In this document: positions 27,222 to 34,336 of the stretch, piece by piece
Layout of the letters: each line of letters starts with the position of its first letter
How positions within the stretch are numbered: position 1 is the first letter of the stretch
Source of the DNA: Actinomycetota bacterium
GTDB taxonomy: Bacteria > Actinomycetota > Thermoleophilia > BMS3ABIN01
DNA length: 41,896 nucleotides
Reading direction: 5' to 3'
Assembly (NCBI GenBank): GCA_023489275.1
Contig: JAMDDD010000003.1
Location: forward strand, 1-41,896
Position numbers and translations under genes: made by a program
The notes under the pieces: generated by a model
Databases searched by the model: none
What the model saw: the letters and a program-made list of their open reading frames with translations, nothing else
Told to the model about the DNA's origin: nothing

Positions 27222-29940
27222 GAGAAACCTTCCCGGGTTTGATGCGCTTCGATGGATTTTCACTTGCTCGCCAGTCGGCCACGCGGACTAGCGCCTCTAG
27301 ATAAGCCAACACGAAAGGACCCAATCTGCGCGGTTCGCCTTCCGGGACGACACCGACCTCGGTCTTGTCTTCCGGGCGCCAAGGGCCAAGCAGATCGGCG
27401 ACCAACCCGGTCCATCCAAAACCAGTGAGAATGAAATGGTTGTTTTGCCACTGACCATCCGCGCCATCTTTGGCAACAGAGAAGTCGAGCGGCCATTTTT
27501 GGGAAAGGAAATTGAGTGAATTTGGTTCTGGCGGCACGCCGAAGATATCGTTTCCATCGTTATTGATAGCGCGTAGCACGGTGCGGACTTTGCCGTGGTG
27601 AGCAGCGGCCAGATAGATGGCAAGCGCGGAATATGGCGCACTTTTGTCCCGGTAATGTTTCCACATTGCTAGCGCCGAAGCGACCTCATGGCGCATGCCG
27701 GGGCGGAAGGGTGCGTGGCCCGCCCAAAGAACACCTTCGACCTTTTTTAGTTTTTCGATTTCATCGCGGTTAAGCTTCACATCCACTACCCATCGCAGCC
27801 GCACAACCTCCTTCCGTCCACGCTTCCGTTGCTCATCTGCGAGTGCGAGCGCATTCGGTCGTAGCTTGAGAACGGTATTAAGGATCGCCTGGTTATTGGC
27901 GGCGCAATCAACGGCCACAACCCGCGGACACTTTGCCCACGGCCCACCGGAGAGAACATCGGCTGCAGGAAGGGTTTGCTGCCACTGCGGATGGGCCTTG
28001 CCGAGATCGTGGAGTGCGGCTGCTTCAATAACAGCGGTGCGCAAAGAATCTCTCAGGCACACGGCGTCACACAGTTGTTCCGCTTCGCGCCGCACGTCGT
28101 TCAGGTGCATATCAAGCGTCGCCCAGTAACCGATCTCAGTGCGCGCATCATTCCGCAACGCACGTCCGGGGCCTGCGGGTGGGACATCGTCGATTATGTC
28201 ATCCTTATTTCCGGTCCACCCGACATCCGTCCGATAACCGCCGATGTGCCGATGCAGCATGACCACCATGCCGGGGCAGAGGTCGTTGGGAGAAGTGCTT
28301 ACCCACTTGTCGTCTTCGTAGCTCCAAATCCACGCTGGTTCGCGGCGCTTCTTGAGCATGTCACGAAGATGGAAAAACGTGATCGTGCACCCTTCGTCAT
28401 GAACATTGAGTTCAGGACCATCGAGTTCGACACCGTGTGGCGGTTTGTTGCCGGACCATTCGCGCCAGAAGATGGTCAAATCGGCGTTGGGGTCGGTGCC
28501 CCTCACGAAGGTACTCACATCTGTGAAGCCACCGAACAGGTCGCGTTCTGTGGAAAATAGTCCATGGACATCTAGCGCCCGCGGCAGCGGACTCGGTTTC
28601 GGTTGAAGCGCCGTTTCGAAATTCTTCTTTTCGAGTTTTTGAACCTCCCCTAGAGCCTGCGAAAAAGGCTGGGTCTTGGATGCTTCCGACAAAGCGCTCA
28701 GCAGCTTCTTTGCAAGCGCGACGTCCTTCGCCTCGTAGGGCCCAATCCGCTCCTGTTTTGCACGGCCCTCTTTAGGTGTTTCCCAAAACCACGCGTGCGC
28801 GTCTTGGCCTCTACCGTCGCGGTTGAGACGGCCAAGCCGCTGAATGACCGAGGGCCAGGGCGAAAGTTCCGACCAGAGATAATGTGCGGATATATCCAGC
28901 CCGGCTTCCACAACCTGCGTACTCACGCATATGAGCCCTGGGTCGTCGGGGATAGGCTCGCCCGGATGCTGGCGCCTTCTGGCTTCGAATTCGATAAGGT
29001 GCTGCTCGTGACGCGCACGGTCTTGGCGCCTAAATCGGGACGTAAGAAGGATTTTGTGCTCAGTATTTAGCGCTTGAAAAATGTCACGTGCCATATCGAC
29101 CGTGTTACAGACAACGAGCGATAGGGTGCCGGGAATATGTTTCTCATCGACTTTGACAGCTATCTGTTGCGTTAACAACGCCTTGCCGTTAGAAGGCTTG
29201 AACCAATCCACTTGCCGCTGTGGGTTCCGCCGATGATCGGCCTCTTGGTTGTCATCCTGCAAAATTGCCTGATTAAGTTCTTGCAGAATATTCGTATCCT
29301 TCGTGGTGAGAGCGTCGAGTCCATCGTTCTTACGATCAACGGTTGCCAGAAATCCGTAACCAACGGTGGCGCTCATCCAAGTGGTTACGCATGGTTTTAA
29401 CGATTCGAAGCGTTTCTGCCGCATCCAGTCGAGCTGGGCAGTAGTCCAAAGGCCCGGCCCCATAAGTTGCACTTCATCGATGATCCATCGGCAGTCCTGA
29501 TTGAGCAGGCCGAAATGTACTGGCCATTCGAAACGGTTCATCGCGTAACCACGATTGAGCGCGCGAGACAGAAGCTGGTCTTGCGTTCCGACCAATACCC
29601 ATGGCTTGTCGGGCCAGCGCGCCCAATCATTATCAATGGCCCCGCCCATCAGCTCGTAGACCTCGATTGCGATGCCACGCTTTTCCTGTAATGTCTTAAA
29701 GCAGCTTCTGAGACGTTCAACGGTCTGCCGAACCAGAGTCCGCATCGGCAGACAGTAGACAAGATGTTGCGGCTCTTCATTAGGTAACCGCCAAGCCCAG
29801 GCGAGTACCGTGCCTTCCGTCTTGCCAAGGCCCGTAGGCACAGGTAGAATGGGAGGCAACCCCTTTACTGCGACATTTATTTGCCATTGATAAGGCGCAA
29901 ATCCAGTCGCATCAATAAAGAAATCTTCGTATCGTTCCAT
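27214..29940 (-). CDS. cas3: CRISPR-associated helicase-nuclease Cas3 with C-terminal HD domain
   Basis: Cas3 is recruited to target-bound Cascade to unwind and degrade DNA. The 908-residue protein begins with a superfamily 2 helicase: Walker A PTGLGKTEG (K40), Walker B D155-E-V-Q, SATVGYG, STQVVEAGLDIS and QRLGRLNRDGRG. The HD nuclease follows at the C-terminal side, with H644-D645 in ALHDLGKAHPQW. The helicase-then-HD order is the reverse of most Cas3 proteins and typical of type I-G. It is the first gene of the operon. The ATG lacks its own strong ribosome-binding site but overlaps the stop of a 13-codon frame that has one. Confidence 0.95.
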   Translation of the reverse strand: MERYEDFFIDATGFAPYQWQINVAVKGLPPILPVPTGLGKTEGTVLAWAWRLPNEEPQHLVYCLPMRTLVRQTVERLRSCFKTLQEKRGIAIEVYELMGGAIDNDWARWPDKPWVLVGTQDQLLSRALNRGYAMNRFEWPVHFGLLNQDCRWIIDEVQLMGPGLWTTAQLDWMRQKRFESLKPCVTTWMSATVGYGFLATVDRKNDGLDALTTKDTNILQELNQAILQDDNQEADHRRNPQRQVDWFKPSNGKALLTQQIAVKVDEKHIPGTLSLVVCNTVDMARDIFQALNTEHKILLTSRFRRQDRARHEQHLIEFEARRRQHPGEPIPDDPGLICVSTQVVEAGLDISAHYLWSELSPWPSVIQRLGRLNRDGRGQDAHAWFWETPKEGRAKQERIGPYEAKDVALAKKLLSALSEASKTQPFSQALGEVQKLEKKNFETALQPKPSPLPRALDVHGLFSTERDLFGGFTDVSTFVRGTDPNADLTIFWREWSGNKPPHGVELDGPELNVHDEGCTITFFHLRDMLKKRREPAWIWSYEDDKWVSTSPNDLCPGMVVMLHRHIGGYRTDVGWTGNKDDIIDDVPPAGPGRALRNDARTEIGYWATLDMHLNDVRREAEQLCDAVCLRDSLRTAVIEAAALHDLGKAHPQWQQTLPAADVLSGGPWAKCPRVVAVDCAANNQAILNTVLKLRPNALALADEQRKRGRKEVVRLRWVVDVKLNRDEIEKLKKVEGVLWAGHAPFRPGMRHEVASALAMWKHYRDKSAPYSALAIYLAAAHHGKVRTVLRAINNDGNDIFGVPPEPNSLNFLSQKWPLDFSVAKDGADGQWQNNHFILTGFGWTGLVADLLGPWRPEDKTEVGVVPEGEPRRLGPFVLAYLEALVRVADWRASENPSKRIKPGKVSHV

Positions 29941-29981
29941 TACCAGTTTTCTTTACCGCTTCTTTCTCTTCGAGAGTTCAT
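29940..29981 (-). CDS. Possible 13-codon leader peptide overlapping cas3
   Basis: ATG at 29981 follows GAGG at six-base spacing and encodes 13 residues (MNSRRERSGKENW). Its TAA shares one base with the cas3 ATG (TAATG). This could couple cas3 translation to a better initiation site. It may be chance; no homologue is claimed. Confidence 0.25.
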   Translation of the reverse strand: MNSRRERSGKENW

Positions 29982-30560
29982 CCGCGTCCTCGCTTCTGAC
30001 GCAGAATGATACCAGTGGTCTTGATGATCAAAAAAACCAAGGTTTTGGGTTTTGATCCTACGTTCCGCACATCAAACCCTAACATCCGCCCCGGACAGAA
30101 AAACTTAGTTCTGCGCTCACGCTCCCTATCACCCACAACACCTCTTATATTTCTTCCCCGACCCACAGGGGCACGGATCGTTGCGGCCGGGCTCCGGGCC
30201 GTCCGTAAGGGCTTTCTCATAAAGCCCCGGCTTCATTAGCGATTCACTCAGCACATCATCCATTACCTCGGGAATAACGGGCGCCCATGAACCCATTATC
30301 AGCACGGGCTTTCGCAGTCATTTGACAGGTAGCCCAAGATGGCCATAAGAATACCATCACAGTCGCTATTTGTCTGCAACATATCGCAGCGGGTGGCCGC
30401 CGAGCACCTAGAAGGAAGCCTCGCCGGCCCAGCAGTACGGCTCGCATCTGGCCAGCTACGATCGGGGTTTGGATCTGGGCCCCGCCCCCTGAACCACTAG
30501 CTTGGAGTGGGTCACAGCGATAGCATCGACTTCGAAATGAAGTGGAAAGGATGATCAACT
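29982..30560. other. Gene-poor stretch upstream of the cas operon
   Basis: Apart from the 55-residue SEC-C frame described separately, no convincing gene is seen in these 579 bases. Frames on both strands are short and compositionally unremarkable. The cas operon promoter must lie in its lower part, but no clear minus-strand -35/-10 pair was recognised. The upper part reads like decayed coding sequence. The segment probably records insertions and deletions at the edge of the CRISPR locus. Confidence 0.5.
30129..30296 (-). pseudogene. SEC-C zinc-motif fragment, probable remnant of a larger gene
   Basis: A 55-codon minus-strand frame from ATG 30296 ends in [20 protein letters not shown]. This is a perfect SEC-C motif with zinc ligands C42, C44, C53 and C54. 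SEC-C normally forms the extreme C-terminus of larger proteins such as SecA or UPF0149/YecA types. Here an in-frame TGA lies eight codons upstream, and no ribosome-binding site precedes the ATG. A different frame just upstream continues plausibly ([19 protein letters not shown]) until a stop near 30288, suggesting a frameshifted ancestor. A genuine small protein cannot be excluded. Confidence 0.6.
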
Positions 30561-30665
30561 GTGGCCAAGAAAAATTCCCGCCGGCGGTTTTCGGCCCAGC
30601 TCAAGTTCCAGATCGTGCCGGAGGCGGTCAGGGGCGAGCGCCCGGCTGCAGGATCGCCGCCATGA
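30561..30665 (+). pseudogene. Truncated IS3-family transposase OrfA N-terminus
   Basis: From GTG at 30561 the frame reads VAKKNSRRRFSAQLKFQIV and continues PEAVRGERPAAG before stopping at 30663-30665. The pattern (R/K)RR(F/Y)SAE(F/L)K with a following EA(V/L)RGE is the start of the helix-turn-helix in IS3-type OrfA proteins. Only 34 residues remain, and the rest has been lost where the glutamate decarboxylase gene ends on the other strand. AAAGGA lies upstream. No inverted repeats or target duplication could be identified. Confidence 0.6.
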
Positions 30666-30682
30666 TCAGGCAGATGCCGGAC

Positions 30683-32038
30683 TCAGTGCCTGAAGCTATG
30701 GCCCGACTTCTTGGGCTTGTGCTCGGGATGCCTGGCGAACCAGCGCATGTGCCGTTCGAAGTCACCCAGAAGCAGATCCGCGAGGTCGCGGTTGAATCCT
30801 TCCTTGACCACCACGCGCAGGGCCGCCACATGTTCACAGTTTTTCGGGAAGGTGTATGCCGGTATTTGCCAGCCACGATCGCGGAGCCGCTCCGAGATGT
30901 CGAAGACCGTATAATTCGCGGCTTTTTCAGCTTCCGCGGTCATCCTGAAGGCAAAGACGGGAATGTCGCTGCCATCAGAGATCAGCTCGAATTCCTGATA
31001 GGCGGCGAGCCTGGCGGCAAGATATGACGCCACATCCCGGCTGGCCTGGTGGATGCGCCGGTATCCGTCTTTCCCCAGCCTGAGGAAGTTATAATACTGG
31101 GCCACCACCTGACTGCCGGGCCGGGAAAAATTCAGGGAGAAGGTGGGCATCTCCCCACCGAGGTAGTTGATTTGGAATATGAGCTCCTCAGGAAGTACTT
31201 CCTGGTTGCGCCAGACGATCCAGCCGACGCCGGGATAGACCAGGCCATATTTATGGCCGGAGGCGTTGATCGACTGAACCCGGGAGACCCGAAAATCCCA
31301 CTCCAGCTTCGGTTGCAGGAAGGGGGCGACAAAACCGCCGCTGGCGGCATCCACGTGAATCGGAATGTCCAGACCCTTTTCAGCCTGCAACCTGTCGAGC
31401 GCGGCGCTCAACTCCCCGACCGGTTCGTAGCTGCCGTCATAAGTACTGCCCATGATGGCCAGGACCGCGATGGTGTTCTCATCACAAAGTTCAATTGCCT
31501 CGTCAACACCCAAATGGTAACGCCCGTGTTCCATCGGCACGTAGCGCGGCTCCACATCCCAGTAGACGCAGAACTTCTCCCAGCAGACCTGCACGTTGAT
31601 ACCCATGACCAGATTGGGCCTGTCAGCCGCCTTGCCCTTTTTTCCCTGCCGCCGGCGCCATCGTTTCAGCAGCGCCATGCCGCCCAGCATGGCCGCCTCG
31701 CTGGAGCCGATCGTCGAAGTACCCACCGCCTCTTCGTCCTCAGGCGAGTTCCAGAGGCGGGCGACCATGTTGACACAGCGCGCTTCGATCTCCGCCAGTT
31801 GCGGATATTCATCTTTGTCGGCCATGTTCTTGCCGTAGCTCTCCGACATCAGCCGGTCGGCTTCCGGGCTCATCCAGGTGCTGACAAATGTGGCCAGGTT
31901 CAGCCGGGCGTTTCCATCCAGCATCAGCTCATCGTGGATAAGATAGTAGGCCGTCTGCGGCAGCATCTCTTCTTCCGGCATCTCGTATTTCGGAATTTGC
32001 AATTTCATGGCGCCGCGGGCGAAAGCGGGAGTGAGCAT
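30683..32038 (-). CDS. gadB: Glutamate decarboxylase
   Basis: This PLP enzyme converts L-glutamate to GABA and CO2, consuming a proton, and is often linked to acid tolerance. It has 451 residues from ATG 32038. It shows LDGNARLNLATFVSTW, DKDEYPQ, VGTSTIGSSEAAMLGG, HVDAASGGFVAPF, and the PLP-lysine motif INASGHKYGLVYPGVGW, all characteristic of the GadA/GadB group. The C-terminus has RGWQIPAYTFP. In-frame sequence continues 15 codons upstream to a CTG at 32083 (LHKKKIISHQGQISE) with GGAG ahead of it. Related proteins have a comparable N-terminal extension, so this may be the true start. No GABA antiporter gene is nearby. The gene is monocistronic on the minus strand. Confidence 0.95.
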   Translation of the reverse strand: MLTPAFARGAMKLQIPKYEMPEEEMLPQTAYYLIHDELMLDGNARLNLATFVSTWMSPEADRLMSESYGKNMADKDEYPQLAEIEARCVNMVARLWNSPEDEEAVGTSTIGSSEAAMLGGMALLKRWRRRQGKKGKAADRPNLVMGINVQVCWEKFCVYWDVEPRYVPMEHGRYHLGVDEAIELCDENTIAVLAIMGSTYDGSYEPVGELSAALDRLQAEKGLDIPIHVDAASGGFVAPFLQPKLEWDFRVSRVQSINASGHKYGLVYPGVGWIVWRNQEVLPEELIFQINYLGGEMPTFSLNFSRPGSQVVAQYYNFLRLGKDGYRRIHQASRDVASYLAARLAAYQEFELISDGSDIPVFAFRMTAEAEKAANYTVFDISERLRDRGWQIPAYTFPKNCEHVAALRVVVKEGFNRDLADLLLGDFERHMRWFARHPEHKPKKSGHSFRH

Positions 32039-32134
32039 TTCGCTGATCTGTCCCTGGTGGCTGATTATTTTCTTTTTATGCAGCGGTCACTCCTGGTAGT
32101 TACAGTCCCCACGCCTCGTTGAAGTATCTGTTAT

Positions 32135-32162
32135 AAAACCTGGCGTCCTGCCAGGAAAAAAA
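32135..32162 (-). terminator. Hairpin with short T run upstream of gadB
   Basis: On the minus strand, CCTGGC, an AGGAC loop, GCCAGG and then TTTT form a 6-bp stem-loop resembling a weak intrinsic terminator or attenuator. It lies about 55-120 bases before the gadB start codon, depending on which start is used. It could damp transcription entering gadB from upstream or act in a leader. Confidence 0.3.
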
Positions 32163-32280
32163 TCGCCCGCCGGCGACCCATCGGCCTTATAGTAATGTCG
32201 TTTCAGGCCGATGGCAATGCGGACAATGCCGTTTTCGCATTTGTTAGCCTCATGCGTGATGGTAGGATGTAGGTTATCAA

Positions 32281-32706
32281 ATGTCCGGAAAAGAACTGAC
32301 AACTGTTCTCACTGACGCGCTGGCGCGGCTGGCCCCCGGTCGCGGCATCACCGCCGCCTACCTCTACGGCTCGCACGCGCGCGGCGAGGCGCGGCCGGGT
32401 AGCGACATCGACATTGCCGTACTCCTTGAGGACCGCAGCGGCATATCGGCTCTGGACCTGCTGAAACTGGGGCAGCAGCTGGAAAATCAGACAGGACTTA
32501 AGAATATTGACATCAGGTCGCTGAACGCTGCGCCGCTTTCCGCCAGGGGCAGGATCATCACTGAGGGTAAACTGCTTTACTCGGGTAACGATATCGCCCG
32601 CGTCGACTTCGAAGTGTACACGCGAAGTCTTTATTTTGACTTCCTGCCACACATGAAATATCTTCAAAAAGAGTTTATCCGGAGAACAGCCGAGAAGGGG
32701 CTGTAA
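32281..32706 (+). CDS. mntA: MntA-type nucleotidyltransferase antitoxin
   Basis: This is a minimal nucleotidyltransferase of 141 residues. The active-site signature G30-S31-x10-D42-I-D44 lies within YLYGSHARGEARPGSDIDIA, and a later IDIRSL supplies the third acidic residue. In the HEPN/MNT toxin-antitoxin family, such proteins add AMP residues to a tyrosine of the partner toxin and silence it. The stop overlaps the next gene's ATG by one base (TAATG), which supports a toxin-antitoxin pair. The promoter region upstream contains TATAGT at 32188-32193 without a clear -35. Confidence 0.9.
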   Translation: MSGKELTTVLTDALARLAPGRGITAAYLYGSHARGEARPGSDIDIAVLLEDRSGISALDLLKLGQQLENQTGLKNIDIRSLNAAPLSARGRIITEGKLLYSGNDIARVDFEVYTRSLYFDFLPHMKYLQKEFIRRTAEKGL

Positions 32707-33119
32707 TGGTAAATCCACAGAAGGTAACATCCATGCTGGAAACTCTTGCAGGGTGTCTCGACCATCTGCGGGAGCTTGCCGCTGTGCCAAGAGATAAATT
32801 CCTCGGCGATCGAAGGTTATTGGACAGCGCCAAATACAACTTTGTCGTTACGATTGAATGTCTGCTTGACATTGGTAATCATGTCATTGCGTCAGAAGGG
32901 TTTCGCCGGCCGGAGGACTACCGCGATATAGCGCAGGTTCTGGCCGAGTCGGACATAATTGCTGTCGAGCTGGCGGAGAAATTCAAACTGATGGTTTCCT
33001 TCCGCAACCGTCTGGTTCACATGTACTGGAAGGTCGACGACGAGTTGGTTCGCGAGTATCTGGAGAACAACCTTGGCGATATCAACGAACTGGCTAGCGC
33101 GTTTTCTCAGCTGGTTTAG
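32706..33119 (+). CDS. hepT: HepT-type HEPN RNase toxin (DUF86)
   Basis: This 137-residue all-helical HEPN protein is predicted to be an RNase toxin. The catalytic RX4HXY motif is intact: R100-N-R-L-V-H105-M-Y107. Y107 is the residue expected to be AMPylated by MntA. Flanking features typical of DUF86 are LLDSAKYNFVVTIECLLDIGNH and FRNRLVHMYWKVDDELV. It directly follows mntA with a one-base overlap and is followed after 23 bases by a nuclease gene on the same strand. Confidence 0.92.
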   Translation: MVNPQKVTSMLETLAGCLDHLRELAAVPRDKFLGDRRLLDSAKYNFVVTIECLLDIGNHVIASEGFRRPEDYRDIAQVLAESDIIAVELAEKFKLMVSFRNRLVHMYWKVDDELVREYLENNLGDINELASAFSQLV

Positions 33120-33142
33120 TCGCCGGATGAAAAAGGTTCGCC

Positions 33143-34210
33143 ATGCCCACCCTCTTCATCCTCGAGCAGGTCAACAACCAGAAGTTTCCCTTCCGGCTCA
33201 CCATCAGCCAGGGCGAAAAGCTGCTGCTGGCTCTCAGGGTGCAGGATAAATGGCCTGGCCAGAAAGGGAACATCTTCTGCTTGCGCGAGGAAGCCGGCGA
33301 GTGGGAACCGCCAGAGACCGAGATCGAGCGGGTGCCAGTGGTTTCACTGAAACGCTACGGACGGCGGCTGGCGATCGTCCTCGACCGTCCCAAGAACAAA
33401 CGCTGCGATTTCCTCTTCCTCACCAAGCAGTACAAGAACCGTGACGGCGCGTACGAGCAGATATTCTGGCGTACACAGAAGGCGCTAACGCAGAACCGGC
33501 CGAAAGTCAAGTTATCCACCTATCACAGTGGCGAGCTGAACATCATCATCGATTCCGGTGAGCGTTATCCCTGGCGATTTCCCGACTGCGCCGTCGCGAA
33601 ATCACAGTTGCCGGTCGGCGACTATGCCCTAGCCGGCAAGCATGCCCTGAGCGCTATTGTCGAGCGTAAGACTTTTGAGAACCTGCTGGCGGAGTTCGCC
33701 CGCATGCCGTCGTTTCACCAGCAGTTGGGGGAGCTGACAGCCTATCGGCATTCGGCTCTGGTCGTAGAAGCCAAATACTCGGACTTTCTCAATCCTGACA
33801 AGCTGAAATATTATCCACCGGCTTTTACGGTCAAGGCGCTTGCGGAGCTGCACGCCTTCCACCCGGGGCTGTCAATTGTATTCGCGGGCAACCGCAAACT
33901 GGCAAACGAGTGGACGCTGCGCTTCTTCGCAGCGGTGAGCGCCCACGAGCTGGATGCGCCGCATGACAAGGTGGCCGAGGCGCTAGTGCGCTACGGTGGA
34001 CCGCCGCCGGCAGACGGCGGCGTCTATTTAGAGATCAGGCGCCGGATCCTAGGCGAGTTCCCCTCGCGGTTCACGGTCGCCATCGTCAGGGAGGCTTTCC
34101 CCAACGCGCCTGAACATACAATCCGGCGGGTTCTCAATGAGCTCAGGAAGGCGGGTGTTATCACGGCGCAGCGGAGAGGGAAGGGGAGTTTCTGGGAAAA
34201 GCGAAGCTGA
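33143..34210 (+). CDS. ERCC4/XPF-type nuclease domain protein with winged-helix C-terminus
   Basis: This 355-residue protein has an N-terminal region of unknown fold (about 1-125) and an ERCC4 nuclease domain (about 133-265). The domain contains D137 in IIDSGERYPW, D160 in LPVGDYAL, and E174-R175-K176 in VERKTFEN. The consensus final aspartate of ERKxxxD is replaced by N180, so catalysis may be altered. The last 80 residues look like a winged helix (TIRRVLNELRKAGVITAQRR). ERCC4 nucleases cut branched or structured DNA. The gene starts 23 bases after hepT with AAAAAGG upstream, suggesting a three-gene operon. A role in repair or in defence is equally possible. Confidence 0.8.
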   Translation: MPTLFILEQVNNQKFPFRLTISQGEKLLLALRVQDKWPGQKGNIFCLREEAGEWEPPETEIERVPVVSLKRYGRRLAIVLDRPKNKRCDFLFLTKQYKNRDGAYEQIFWRTQKALTQNRPKVKLSTYHSGELNIIIDSGERYPWRFPDCAVAKSQLPVGDYALAGKHALSAIVERKTFENLLAEFARMPSFHQQLGELTAYRHSALVVEAKYSDFLNPDKLKYYPPAFTVKALAELHAFHPGLSIVFAGNRKLANEWTLRFFAAVSAHELDAPHDKVAEALVRYGGPPPADGGVYLEIRRRILGEFPSRFTVAIVREAFPNAPEHTIRRVLNELRKAGVITAQRRGKGSFWEKRS

Positions 34211-34258
34211 GCCCACTTTTTCCAGCAGTATCCGCGCCGCATCGGCATGCGCCTCACG

Positions 34259-34285
34259 TTGTCGGAGTGGCTGTTTGCATATAAT
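34259..34285 (+). promoter_or_regulatory. Candidate promoter for uvrA
   Basis: TATAAT at 34280-34285 is preceded by TTGTCG (4 of 6 to TTGACA) at 34259-34264 with a short 15-base spacer. It lies 51 bases before the uvrA GTG, in an AT-richer stretch after the nuclease gene. No SOS box was recognised. Confidence 0.4.
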
Positions 34286-34336
34286 AAGGTTGGCGGCTTG
34301 GGTTTTTCTTCCTGCAAAGATTATCAATAAAACATA

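Noticed and set aside
31049-32122. 357-codon plus-strand frame opposite gadB
   Set aside because: It is antisense to a full-length glutamate decarboxylase with intact motifs and has no family features of its own.
34211-34336. SOS (LexA) box upstream of uvrA
   Set aside because: No sequence resembling GAAC-N4-GTTC was found here or upstream of uvrB.
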